NCBI GenBank assembly: GCA_963811365.1
Contig: CAWEQW010000008.1
Span: 868,001-932,000, forward strand
Source: CAWEQW01 sp963811365
Lineage (GTDB): Bacteria > Actinomycetota > Actinomycetes > Propionibacteriales > Nocardioidaceae
DNA length: 64,000 nt
Reading direction: 5' to 3'
The notes below the pieces were generated by a model. It saw only the letters and a program-made list of their open reading frames with translations. It did no database searches and was not told the origin of the DNA. The translations under genes were made by a program, and so were the position numbers. This document shows positions 25,364-33,920 of the stretch, in pieces (position 1 is the stretch's first letter; each line of letters opens with the position of its first letter).

Positions 25364-26332
25364 ATGCGCTACGCGGTGACCGGTGCCACGGGGTTCGTCG
25401 GCGGAGCCCTGGCCCGGCGGCTGCGCGCGGACGGGCACGACGTCGTGGCGCTGGTGCGGGAGCCGACCCGTGCGGGCGACCTGGCCGTGGACGGTGTCGA
25501 GCTGCTCGCCGGCGACCTCGACGACACGGCGGCCCTCCACCGGCTGTGCGACGGCGTGGACGGGCTGTTCCACGTGGCCGGCTGGTACAAGCTGGGCCAG
25601 CGCGACTCCTCCGCGGGAGAGCGGGTCAACGTCACCGGCACCCGCAACGTCCTGGCGGCCGCTGCGCACGCCGGCCTGCCCCGGGTCGTCCACACGAGCA
25701 CCCTGGCGGTCAACTCCGACACGCACGGCGCGGTGGTCGACGAGGAGTACCGGTTCACCGGTGAGCACCTCTCGGTCTACGACCGGACGAAGGCGGAGGC
25801 GCACGCGGTCGCCGAGCGGTTCGCGGCCGAGGGCCTGCCCGTGGTCATCGTGCAGCCGGGGCTGGTCTACGGCCCGAAGGACACCAGCCAGACCGGCCGG
25901 CTGCTCGCCGACGCCGCACACGGCAGGCGCACCCTGGCGCCGGCCGGCGGCGGGGTGTGCTGGGGACACGTGCAGGACGTCGCGCTCGGGCACGTCCTGG
26001 CGATGGAGCGCGGCGAGCCGGGCCGCTGCTACATGCTGGCCGGTCCACGCGCCTCCCTCGCCGACGGGCTGCGCCGGTTGGCCGAGCTGGGTGGCGGGCC
26101 GGCCCCGGTGGTGGTGCCGGCCGCGATGATCGGGCTCACCGCGGCGGCGACGGGGGTGCTCGGCCGGCTGCTGCCGGTGCCGGCGACCTACGCCGCCGAG
26201 ACGCTGCGTGCCTCCCTGGCCACGTACTACGGCGACCCTGGTCGGGCCGAGCGGGAGCTCGGGTGGTCGGCACGCCCCCTCGACGAGGGCCTGCGCGAAC
26301 TCCTCGCGGCGGCCCGCGAGGCGGGGTCCTAG
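25364..26332 (+). CDS. NAD-dependent epimerase/dehydratase (extended SDR), dihydroflavonol-reductase-like
   Basis: A 322-residue extended short-chain dehydrogenase. YAVTGATGFVGGALARRL is the dinucleotide-binding G-x-x-G-x-x-G at residue 7. The catalytic region holds VVHTSTLAV and a Y-x-x-x-K in VYDRTKAEAHAVAE. IVQPGLVYGPKDTSQTG and the WGHVQDVALGHVLAMERG segment are typical of the HpnA/dihydroflavonol-4-reductase branch. The substrate is unknown. ATG 25364 is used because the Rossmann strand starts at once; an upstream GTG (25349) would overlap the merR stop. It lies between merR and accA in the same direction and may be part of the merR transcript. Confidence 0.85.
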   Translation: MRYAVTGATGFVGGALARRLRADGHDVVALVREPTRAGDLAVDGVELLAGDLDDTAALHRLCDGVDGLFHVAGWYKLGQRDSSAGERVNVTGTRNVLAAAAHAGLPRVVHTSTLAVNSDTHGAVVDEEYRFTGEHLSVYDRTKAEAHAVAERFAAEGLPVVIVQPGLVYGPKDTSQTGRLLADAAHGRRTLAPAGGGVCWGHVQDVALGHVLAMERGEPGRCYMLAGPRASLADGLRRLAELGGGPAPVVVPAAMIGLTAAATGVLGRLLPVPATYAAETLRASLATYYGDPGRAERELGWSARPLDEGLRELLAAAREAGS

Positions 26333-26335
26333 ACT
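26330..26335 (+). promoter_or_regulatory. -10 hexamer TAGACT for accA, overlapping the upstream stop codon
   Basis: TAGACT includes the TAG stop of the epimerase gene and lies 35 bases before GTG 26371. AGGAG at 26361-26365 provides the ribosome-binding site. Confidence 0.45.
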
Positions 26336-26370
26336 CCGACTGACCCGTCACCCAGCGACCAGGAGCCCCC

Positions 26371-28173
26371 GTGTCCGGTGCACCCGAGACCAACCGCCCC
26401 AGCACGCCCACCGTGCGGCCACTGCGAAAGGTGCTGGTCGCGAACCGTGGCGAGATCGCCGTACGGGTGGTCCGGGCATGCAAGGACGCGGGGATCGGGT
26501 CGGTCGCGGTGTACGCCGACCCCGACCGGGACGCGCTCTTCGTCCGGCTCGCCGACGAGGCGTACAGCCTGGGCGGCGCGACCCCGGCGGACTCCTACCT
26601 CGACATCGCCAAGATCGTCGACGTCGCGCTGCGCAGCGGCGCGGACTCGGTGCACCCCGGCTACGGCTTCCTGGCCGAGAACGCCGGCTTCGCGCGGGCG
26701 GTGCTCGACGCCGGTCTCGTCTGGGTCGGCCCGCCGCCGGCGGCCATCGACGCGCTCGGCGACAAGGTGCAGGCGCGGCACATCGCCCAGAAGGTCGGCG
26801 CACCACTGGTCGCCGGCACCCCGGAGCCGGTGTCCGGGGCGGACGAGGTGGTCGCGTTCGCCCGCGAGCACGGCCTGCCGATCGCGATCAAGGCGGCGTT
26901 CGGTGGCGGCGGGCGCGGTCTCAAGGTGGCCCGCAGCGAGGACGAGGTCACCGACCTGTACGAGTCCGCGGTGCGCGAGGCGGTCACCGCCTTCGGTCGC
27001 GGTGAGTGCTTCGTCGAGCGCTACCTCGACCGCCCGCGGCACGTCGAGACCCAGTGCCTGGCCGACCAGTACGGCCACGTCGTGGTGGTCTCCACCCGGG
27101 ACTGCTCGTTGCAGCGACGGCACCAGAAGCTCGTCGAGGAGGCGCCCGCACCGTTCCTGTCCGCGGAGCAGGTCGCGACCTTGTACGACTCCTCCAAGGC
27201 GATCCTCAGCGAGGCGGGCTACGTCGGCGCGGGGACCTGCGAGTTCCTGGTCGGCCAGGACGGCACGATCTCGTTCCTCGAGGTCAACACCCGACTCCAG
27301 GTCGAGCACCCGGTGTCGGAGCAGGTGACCGGCCTCGACCTGGTCCGGGAGATGTTCCGGGTCGCGGCCGGCGAGGAGCTCGGGTACGGCGACCCGGCCG
27401 TGTCGGGCCACTCCATCGAGTTCCGCATCAACGCCGAGGACGCGGGGCGCGGCTTCATGCCTGCGCCCGGCACGCTGACCCGGTGGCACGCCCCCGCCGG
27501 GCCCGGCGTCCGGCTCGACGGCGGCTACGACCAGGGCGAGACGGTTCCCGGCTCGTTCGACTCGCTCGTCGGCAAGCTCGTGGTCAGCGGGCGGGACCGA
27601 ACGGAGGCGCTGGAGCGCTCGCGCCGGGCGCTGGAGGAGTTCGTCGTCGACGGGATGCCGACGGTGATCCCGTTCCACCGCCGGGTGGTCGTCGACCCCG
27701 CGTTCGTCGGCGACGGCGAGACCTTCCACGTCCACACGTCCTGGATCGAGACCGAGTTCGACAACACCATCGCGCCGTACGACGGCGACGCCGCCGACGC
27801 CGAGCCGCAGGAGCGGCAGCGGGTGACGGTGGAGGTCGGGGGCAAGCGGCTCGAGGTCGTGCTGCCCGCGGCGCTGGGCGGCACCTCCGGCCCGGCCGCG
27901 GCCGGAGGCCGGAAGCCGTCGCGCGCGTCGGCGAAGAAGGCCGGCGCCCAGGCCAGTGGGGACGCGGTGACCTCCCCCATGCAGGGGACGATCGTCAAGG
28001 TCGCGGTCGAGGAGGGCCAGCAGGTCGAGGAGGGGGAGGTCGTGGTGGTGCTCGAGGCGATGAAGATGGAGCAGCCGCTCAAGGCGCACAAGGCCGGGCT
28101 GGTGAGCGGGCTGACCGCGGAGGTCGGGGACACCGTCACCAGTGGCGCGGTCATCTGCGAGCTGAAGGACTGA
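26371..28173 (+). CDS. Acyl-CoA carboxylase alpha subunit: biotin carboxylase + biotin carrier, AccA3-like
   Basis: A 600-residue protein. Residues 18-470 form a biotin carboxylase: KVLVANRGEIAVRVVRACKDAG, HPGYGFLAENAGFARAV, the ATP-grasp loop AAFGGGGRGLKVA, VERYLDRPRHVETQCLAD, DCSLQRRHQKLVEE, LEVNTRLQVEHPVSEQVTG and INAEDAGRGF. A linker rich in Ala/Gly/Ser/Lys follows. The biotin carrier domain (about 525-600) has the biotinylated lysine in EAMKMEQP (about K565). It carboxylates its own biotin with ATP and bicarbonate and hands CO2 to AccD (17726-19366) with AccE. Length and layout match AccA3, the shared alpha subunit of mycobacterial acyl-CoA carboxylases. Confidence 0.95.
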   Translation: MSGAPETNRPSTPTVRPLRKVLVANRGEIAVRVVRACKDAGIGSVAVYADPDRDALFVRLADEAYSLGGATPADSYLDIAKIVDVALRSGADSVHPGYGFLAENAGFARAVLDAGLVWVGPPPAAIDALGDKVQARHIAQKVGAPLVAGTPEPVSGADEVVAFAREHGLPIAIKAAFGGGGRGLKVARSEDEVTDLYESAVREAVTAFGRGECFVERYLDRPRHVETQCLADQYGHVVVVSTRDCSLQRRHQKLVEEAPAPFLSAEQVATLYDSSKAILSEAGYVGAGTCEFLVGQDGTISFLEVNTRLQVEHPVSEQVTGLDLVREMFRVAAGEELGYGDPAVSGHSIEFRINAEDAGRGFMPAPGTLTRWHAPAGPGVRLDGGYDQGETVPGSFDSLVGKLVVSGRDRTEALERSRRALEEFVVDGMPTVIPFHRRVVVDPAFVGDGETFHVHTSWIETEFDNTIAPYDGDAADAEPQERQRVTVEVGGKRLEVVLPAALGGTSGPAAAGGRKPSRASAKKAGAQASGDAVTSPMQGTIVKVAVEEGQQVEEGEVVVVLEAMKMEQPLKAHKAGLVSGLTAEVGDTVTSGAVICELKD

Positions 28174-28177
28174 GCAG

Positions 28178-29332
28178 GTGTCGCTCCCCATCCGGGTGCT
28201 CCTGTTCGACGTCTCGGGCCGAGGGGGTGTCGCCAGGACGGTCGTCAACCTGGTGAACCAGCTCGTCGAGCGTCACGAGGTCGAGGTGATCAGCCTCTTC
28301 CACCGGAACAGGCCGCGCTTCCCGCTCGACCCGCGCATCCGGCTGCGGGTGCTGACCAAGCCTGAGGGCCAGGAGGGATGGGTCCACGGCAAGCTCGCCT
28401 CCCGCGCCACGCGGCTGCGTCCCCGGCCGTCGGAGACGAGGATGTCCCTGCTCACCGACGTGCTGCTGCGCCAGGCGCTGCGCGGCCTCGACGGCGGCAT
28501 CCTGGTCACCACCCGGCCGTCCCTGCACCTCGCGGCCGTCCGCTACGCACCGAAGAGTGTGAAGATCATCGGTCAGGAGCACCTCAACGTGCCGACCCGG
28601 TGGAGCAACCGCCTCCAGGCCGGTGTGCTCAGCAGCGTGGTCCCCCGGCTCGACGCGTACGTCGTGCTCACCGAGGACGACTCGGCCGACTACCGCCGGC
28701 TGCTGCCCGGCATCACGACCGACCTGCGGGTGATCCGCAACGCGCTGCCCTGGCCGGTGCCCGAGCGAGGCGCGCCGCTGATCTCGCGGACCGTCGTGGC
28801 GGCCGGCCGGCTGGCGCCGGAGAAGGGCTTCGGCAGGCTGATCGACGCCTACGAGCCGGTCGGGCGGGCGCACCCCGACTGGCGGCTGCAGATCTACGGC
28901 ACCGGCACCGAGGGCGACGCCCTGCGTGCCCGGATCGCCGAGCGCGAGCTCGGCGACCTCGTCGAGCTGAAGGGCTACAGCTCCGACATGCAGGGCATGC
29001 TGGCCGAGGCGTCCGTGTTCGCGCTCAGCTCGCGCAAGGAGGGCTTCCCGATGGCGCTCATCGAGGCGATGAGCGTGGGGCTGCCCCTGGTCGCCTTCGA
29101 CTGCCCGCGCGGCCCGGCGGAGATCGTCCGGAACGGCCGCAACGGGCTGCTGGTGCCGGACGGCGACGTCGCCGCGTTCTCCGCGGCGCTGCGGCTGCTG
29201 GTCGAGGACGAGGAGCAGCGCCGTGCGATGGGGGCGGCGGCGCTCGCCGACGCGCACGCCTACGAGGTCGGCGCCATCGTCGCCCAGTGGGAGCAGCTCT
29301 TCGACGACGTCATGGCGCTGCCACGCCGTTGA
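28178..29332 (+). CDS. Glycosyltransferase family 4 (GT-B)
   Basis: A 384-residue GT-B glycosyltransferase. The N-terminal Rossmann half begins IRVLLFDVSGRGGVARTVVNLVNQL (glycine-rich acceptor loop). The C-terminal half holds VVAAGRLAPEKGFGRLIDAY, WRLQIYGTGTEGDAL, LKGYSSDMQGMLAEASVFALSSRKEGFPMALIEAMSVGLPLVAFDCPRGPAEIV and NGLLVPDGD. The E-x7-E of EGFPMALIE is the nucleotide-sugar site of GT4 enzymes. There is no membrane segment. The sugar and acceptor are unknown; a role in surface glycan is likely. It starts four bases after accA, so it may be read from the accA transcript although functionally unrelated. Confidence 0.9.
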   Translation: MSLPIRVLLFDVSGRGGVARTVVNLVNQLVERHEVEVISLFHRNRPRFPLDPRIRLRVLTKPEGQEGWVHGKLASRATRLRPRPSETRMSLLTDVLLRQALRGLDGGILVTTRPSLHLAAVRYAPKSVKIIGQEHLNVPTRWSNRLQAGVLSSVVPRLDAYVVLTEDDSADYRRLLPGITTDLRVIRNALPWPVPERGAPLISRTVVAAGRLAPEKGFGRLIDAYEPVGRAHPDWRLQIYGTGTEGDALRARIAERELGDLVELKGYSSDMQGMLAEASVFALSSRKEGFPMALIEAMSVGLPLVAFDCPRGPAEIVRNGRNGLLVPDGDVAAFSAALRLLVEDEEQRRAMGAAALADAHAYEVGAIVAQWEQLFDDVMALPRR

Positions 29333-29378
29333 CGCGCTCCGGTCGCCGACGCGTCGCCAGCCGTTCAGCCGCCGTGCC

Positions 29379-29384
29379 TAGCGT
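29379..29384 (+). promoter_or_regulatory. -10 hexamer TAGCGT, leaderless type, for the sulfotransferase-like gene
   Basis: TAGCGT ends seven bases before ATG 29392. Confidence 0.55.
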
Positions 29385-29391
29385 GGGCGAC

Positions 29392-30438
29392 ATGAGCAAG
29401 GACGACCGGCGGGTGATCGTGCACGTCGGCGTGCCCAAGAGCGGCACCACCTTCCTGCGGACCTCGCTCGCCGAGAACCGCAGGGCGCTGCGCGCCGCCG
29501 GAGTGCTGTACCCCGCAGGCCCGCCGGAGCCGATGCTCCGCGCCGCGCTGGACGTCCGCGGCAACCACAAGGCCTGGGGGCGGCGGCGCAGGGACGTCGC
29601 CGGCACGTGGGCCGAGCTCTGCCACAAGGCCCGCCGGCACGCCGGCACGACGGTGATCAGCCACGAGCTGCTCGCGGCCGCCTCGGCACGCCGGGCCGGC
29701 CAGGCCCTCGCCGAGCTCAAGGGGCTCGACGTGCACGTCGTGGTGACCGCCCGCGACGTCGCCCGGCAGGTCATCGCGCAGTGGCAGGAGGGCGCCGAGC
29801 ACGGCCGGACCGTGAGCTTCCGGCAGTTCGCCGAGCGGGTCTCCTCCTACGACCCGGCGCACAAGCAGGCGAAGCGGTTCTGGTCGGCCCAGGAGCTGCC
29901 CGGGGTGCTCGCGCGCTGGGGCGCCACCCTTCCGTCGGACCACGTGCACCTGGTGTGCTGCCCGCCCCGCCCCGCGCCGACGGAGGATCTGTGGCGGCTC
30001 TTCGCCGGGGTCGTCGGCTTCGACCCCGCCCGGTTCCCGGCGAGCGCGCCCGGCGACGACACCTCGCTGGGCACCACCCAGACCGCCCTGCTGCGACACG
30101 TCAACGCGGCCCTGGGCGACCGGCTCCCCCAGCCGGCGTACGGCCGGGCGGTCACGCAGGGGCTCGCCCACGGCCTGCTGACCCGGCACCCCTCCCCGCG
30201 GCCGGCGCTGCCCCGCCCGCTCCACGCCGCGCTGGCCGACATGTCCGAGCGCTGGGTCAAGGAGATCGACCGGGTGGGGTACCAGGTGCATGGCGACCTG
30301 CGCGACCTGGTGCCCGCGGCCCCGGCCTGGGACGCACCGCACCCCGACGACGTGGACGACCGCGCCGAGGCGGACACCGCCGCCGCGGTGATCGCGGACC
30401 TGCTCGTCGAGCTCGCCCGCTGCCGCGCCGGGCGCTGA
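29392..30438 (+). CDS. Sulfotransferase-like P-loop protein
   Basis: A 348-residue protein opening VIVHVGVPKSGTTFLRTSLAENR, where PKSGTTF is the 5'-phosphosulfate loop that binds PAPS. The second half of the PAPS site, a 3'-phosphate loop with Arg and Ser, may be VVVTARDVARQVIAQWQEG. The remainder is not similar to any named sulfotransferase I know. It has no signal or membrane segment. Relatives in actinobacteria sulfate glycolipids or glycans, and the GT4 gene just upstream fits a glycan-decorating pair, but it has its own TAGCGT promoter. The family call rests mainly on the P-loop. Confidence 0.75.
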   Translation: MSKDDRRVIVHVGVPKSGTTFLRTSLAENRRALRAAGVLYPAGPPEPMLRAALDVRGNHKAWGRRRRDVAGTWAELCHKARRHAGTTVISHELLAAASARRAGQALAELKGLDVHVVVTARDVARQVIAQWQEGAEHGRTVSFRQFAERVSSYDPAHKQAKRFWSAQELPGVLARWGATLPSDHVHLVCCPPRPAPTEDLWRLFAGVVGFDPARFPASAPGDDTSLGTTQTALLRHVNAALGDRLPQPAYGRAVTQGLAHGLLTRHPSPRPALPRPLHAALADMSERWVKEIDRVGYQVHGDLRDLVPAAPAWDAPHPDDVDDRAEADTAAAVIADLLVELARCRAGR

Positions 30439-30511
30439 GGCTCCGGGTGGCGCCCGGGCGACCCCCGATCCGCCAGGTGGGACCGCGCTGATGCACGCGC
30501 CGGGACGCCAC

Positions 30512-30517
30512 TAGCCT
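30512..30517 (+). promoter_or_regulatory. -10 hexamer TAGCCT, leaderless type, for pyc
   Basis: TAGCCT ends seven bases before ATG 30525. Confidence 0.6.
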
Positions 30518-30524
30518 CGGACCC

Positions 30525-33500
30525 ATGTTCAGCAAAGTCCTGGTCGCCAACCGCGGCGAGATCGCCATCCGGGCCTTCCGGGCAGCCTACGAGCTCGGCG
30601 CCCAGACGGTCGCGGTGTTCCCGTACGAGGACCGCGGGTCCGAGCATCGGCTCAAGGCCGACGAGGCCTACGAGATCGGCGAGCACGGCCACCCGGTCCG
30701 CGCCTACCTCGACCCCGAGGGGATCGTCGCGACCGCGGTCCGGGCGGGCGCCGACGCGGTGTACCCGGGCTACGGCTTCCTGTCGGAGAACCCGCGGCTC
30801 GCCGAGGCCTGCGCGAACGCCGGGGTCACCTTCGTCGGCCCCACCGCGGACGTGCTCACCCTGACCGGCAACAAGGCCCGCGCCATCGAGGCCGCCACGG
30901 CCGCCGGCGTCCCGACGCTGCGCTCGGTGCCGCCGGGCACGGACGTCGAGGAGCTGGTCGCCTCCGCCGATGCGCTGCCCTTCCCGCTGTTCGTCAAGGC
31001 GGTGTCCGGCGGCGGCGGCCGGGGGATGCGGCGGGTGGACGACCCGGCCCGGCTGCGCGAGGCGGTCCAGACGTGCATGCGCGAGGCGGAGGGCGCCTTC
31101 GGCGACCCGACCGTCTTCATCGAGCAGGCGGTGGTCGACCCGCGGCACATCGAGGTGCAGATCCTCGCCGACGGCGAGGGCGACGTGATCCACCTCTACG
31201 AGCGGGACTGCTCGGTGCAGCGTCGCCACCAGAAGGTGGTCGAGATCGCGCCCGCGCCCGACCTCGACCCGGACCTGCGGGACCGGGTCTGCGCGGACGC
31301 GGTGCGGTTCGCCCGGACCATCGGCTACCGCAACGCAGGCACGGTGGAGTTCCTGCTCGACCCGTCCGGACGCTACGTGTTCATCGAGATGAACCCACGG
31401 ATCCAGGTCGAGCACACCGTCACCGAGGAGATCACCGACGTCGACCTGGTCCAGGCCCAGATGCGCATCGCCTCGGGCGAGACGCTGGCCGACCTCGGCC
31501 TGTCGCAGGAGGCGGTCCGGCCGCACGGCGCCGCTCTGCAGTGCCGGATCACCACCGAGGACCCGGCCAACGGCTTCCGCCCGGACACCGGGAAGATCAC
31601 CACCTACCGCTCCCCCGGCGGCGCGGGCGTCCGGCTCGACGGGGGCACGACGTACACCGGCGCCGAGGTCTCCGCGCACTTCGACTCGATGCTCACCAAG
31701 CTCACCTGCCGCGGACGGACCTTCGAGGCCGCCGTGGAGCGCGCCCAGCGCGCGGTCGCCGAGTTCCGGATCCGCGGCGTCTCCACGAACATCCCGTTCC
31801 TGCAGGCCGTGCTGCACGACCCGGACTTCCGGGCCGGCCGGCTCACCACCGGGTTCATCGAGGAGCACCCGCACCTGCTCACCGCCCGGTCCTCGGCCGA
31901 CCGCGGCACCAAGCTGCTGACCTATCTCGCCGACGTCACGGTCAACCAGCCGTACGGCCGCGCGCCGGTCTCGGTCGACCCGGCCAGCAAGCTCCCGCCC
32001 GTGGACCTCGCCGTGCCGGCCCCGGACGGCACCCGCCAGCAGCTCCTCCGGCTCGGACCCGAGGGGTTCGCGCGGGCGCTGCGCGAGCAGACCGCGGTCG
32101 CGGTCACCGACACGACCTTCCGCGACGCCCACCAGTCGCTGCTGGCCACCCGGGTGCGCACCCGGGACCTGACCGCGGTGGCCGGCCACGTCGCCCGCAC
32201 CACCCCGGAGCTGTGGAGCCTCGAGGCGTGGGGCGGGGCGACGTACGACGTCGCGCTGCGGTTCCTGTCGGAGGACCCGTGGGAGCGGCTGGTGAAGCTG
32301 CGGCAGGCGGTGCCGAACATCTGCCTGCAGATGCTGCTGCGCGGCCGCAACACCGTCGGCTACACGCCGTACCCGACGGCGGTGACCACCGCCTTCGTCG
32401 AGGAGGCGGCGGCGACCGGCATCGACGTGTTCCGGATCTTCGACGCGCTCAACGACGTCGAGCAGATGCGGCCGGCGATCGAGGCCGTCCGGGCGACCGG
32501 CACCGCGGTCGCCGAGGTGGCGCTGTGCTACACCGGCGACCTGTCGGACCCGGGCGAGACGCTGTACACCCTGGACTACTACCTCGACCTCGCGGACCGC
32601 ATCGTCGGCGCCGGCGCCCACGTCATCGCGATCAAGGACATGGCCGGGCTGCTCCGGGCGCCGGCGGCGCGCACGCTGGTCGGTGCGCTGCGCGAGCGCT
32701 TCGCCCTCCCGGTGCACCTGCACACCCACGACACCCCGGGCGGCCAGCTCGCGACGCTGCTCGCCGCCATCGACGCCGGCGTGGACGCGGTCGACGCGGC
32801 GTGCGCCTCGATGGCCGGCGCCACCAGCCAGCCCGCACTGTCCGCCCTGGTGGCCACCACCGACCACGCCGAACGGGCGACCGGTCTGTCGCTGCAGGCG
32901 TTGTGCGACCTCGAGCCGTACTGGGAGGCCACCCGGCGGGTCTACGCCCCGTTCGAGTCGGGGCTCCCCTCGCCCACCGGCCGGGTGTACAGCCACGAGA
33001 TCCCGGGAGGCCAGCTGTCCAACCTGCGGCAGCAGGCGATCGCCCTCGGCCTCGGGGAGAAGTTCGAGCAGATCGAGGACGTGTACGCCGCCGCCAACCG
33101 GATCCTCGGCAACATCGTGAAGGTCACCCCGACCTCGAAGGTCGTCGGCGACCTGGCGCTGCACCTCGTCGCGGTCGGCGCGGACCCGGCGGAGTTCGCC
33201 GCGGAGCCCGGCGCGTTCGATGTTCCCGACTCGGTGATCGGCTTCCTGTCCGGCGACCTCGGCGACCCGCCCGGTGGCTGGCCGGAGCCGTTCCGCACCA
33301 AGGCACTGGCCGGCCGCACGCCTAAGCCGGTCGCCGTCGACCTCGACGCGGAGGCGCGGGAGGGGCTGCGGCAGGACCGTCGCGGCACCCTGAACCGGCT
33401 GCTGTTCCCCGGCCCGACGGAGACGTTCCAGGACTCCCGCGAGCGCTTCGGCGACGTCTCGGTGCTGCCCACCCGGGACTACCTCTACGGCCTGCGCCAC

Positions 33501-33920
33501 GGTGACGAGCACCAGGTCGACCTCGAGGAGGGCAAGCGGCTGCTCTTCGGTCTCCAGGCGATCAGCGACCCCGACGAGCGGGGGATCCGCACGGTGATGT
33601 GCACGATCAACGGCCAGCTCCGACCGGTCAGCGTGCGCGACCGGTCGATCGCCGCCGACGTGCCGACCCAGGAGAAGGCGTCGCCGTCGGAGCCCGGACA
33701 CGTCCCGGCACCGTTCGACGGAGTCGTCACCGTCGTGGTCGGCACGGGCGACACCGTCCGGGCCGGAGACACCGTGGCGACGATCGAGGCGATGAAGATG
33801 GAGGCGTCGGTCACCGCGCCGGTGACCGGGACGGTCCAGCGCATCGCGCTCGGCAGCACCCAGCAGGTGGAGGGCGGCGACCTGGTGCTGGTGCTGACGC
33901 CGGCCGCCTCGGGCCGTTGA
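30525..33920 (+). CDS. pyc: Pyruvate carboxylase
   Basis: An 1131-residue single-chain enzyme that carboxylates pyruvate to oxaloacetate. Residues 1-450 are biotin carboxylase (KVLVANRGEIAIRAFRAAYELG, YPGYGFLSENPRLAEAC, SGGGGRGMRRV, IEMNPRIQVEHTVTEEIT). About 520-800 is the carboxyltransferase TIM barrel (VTDTTFRDAHQSLLATRVRT with the metal Asp, LQMLLRGRNTVGYTPYP, IAIKDMAGLL with the catalytic lysine, LPVHLHTHDTPGG with the metal histidines). About 860-1050 is the tetramerisation domain (YSHEIPGGQLSNLRQQA). The C-terminus carries the biotin site EAMKMEAS. Length is normal. It is a substrate of BirA (14674-15480). It supplies oxaloacetate for growth on nucleosides and sugars handled elsewhere in the window. 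Confidence 0.97.
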   Translation: MFSKVLVANRGEIAIRAFRAAYELGAQTVAVFPYEDRGSEHRLKADEAYEIGEHGHPVRAYLDPEGIVATAVRAGADAVYPGYGFLSENPRLAEACANAGVTFVGPTADVLTLTGNKARAIEAATAAGVPTLRSVPPGTDVEELVASADALPFPLFVKAVSGGGGRGMRRVDDPARLREAVQTCMREAEGAFGDPTVFIEQAVVDPRHIEVQILADGEGDVIHLYERDCSVQRRHQKVVEIAPAPDLDPDLRDRVCADAVRFARTIGYRNAGTVEFLLDPSGRYVFIEMNPRIQVEHTVTEEITDVDLVQAQMRIASGETLADLGLSQEAVRPHGAALQCRITTEDPANGFRPDTGKITTYRSPGGAGVRLDGGTTYTGAEVSAHFDSMLTKLTCRGRTFEAAVERAQRAVAEFRIRGVSTNIPFLQAVLHDPDFRAGRLTTGFIEEHPHLLTARSSADRGTKLLTYLADVTVNQPYGRAPVSVDPASKLPPVDLAVPAPDGTRQQLLRLGPEGFARALREQTAVAVTDTTFRDAHQSLLATRVRTRDLTAVAGHVARTTPELWSLEAWGGATYDVALRFLSEDPWERLVKLRQAVPNICLQMLLRGRNTVGYTPYPTAVTTAFVEEAAATGIDVFRIFDALNDVEQMRPAIEAVRATGTAVAEVALCYTGDLSDPGETLYTLDYYLDLADRIVGAGAHVIAIKDMAGLLRAPAARTLVGALRERFALPVHLHTHDTPGGQLATLLAAIDAGVDAVDAACASMAGATSQPALSALVATTDHAERATGLSLQALCDLEPYWEATRRVYAPFESGLPSPTGRVYSHEIPGGQLSNLRQQAIALGLGEKFEQIEDVYAAANRILGNIVKVTPTSKVVGDLALHLVAVGADPAEFAAEPGAFDVPDSVIGFLSGDLGDPPGGWPEPFRTKALAGRTPKPVAVDLDAEAREGLRQDRRGTLNRLLFPGPTETFQDSRERFGDVSVLPTRDYLYGLRHGDEHQVDLEEGKRLLFGLQAISDPDERGIRTVMCTINGQLRPVSVRDRSIAADVPTQEKASPSEPGHVPAPFDGVVTVVVGTGDTVRAGDTVATIEAMKMEASVTAPVTGTVQRIALGSTQQVEGGDLVLVLTPAASGR

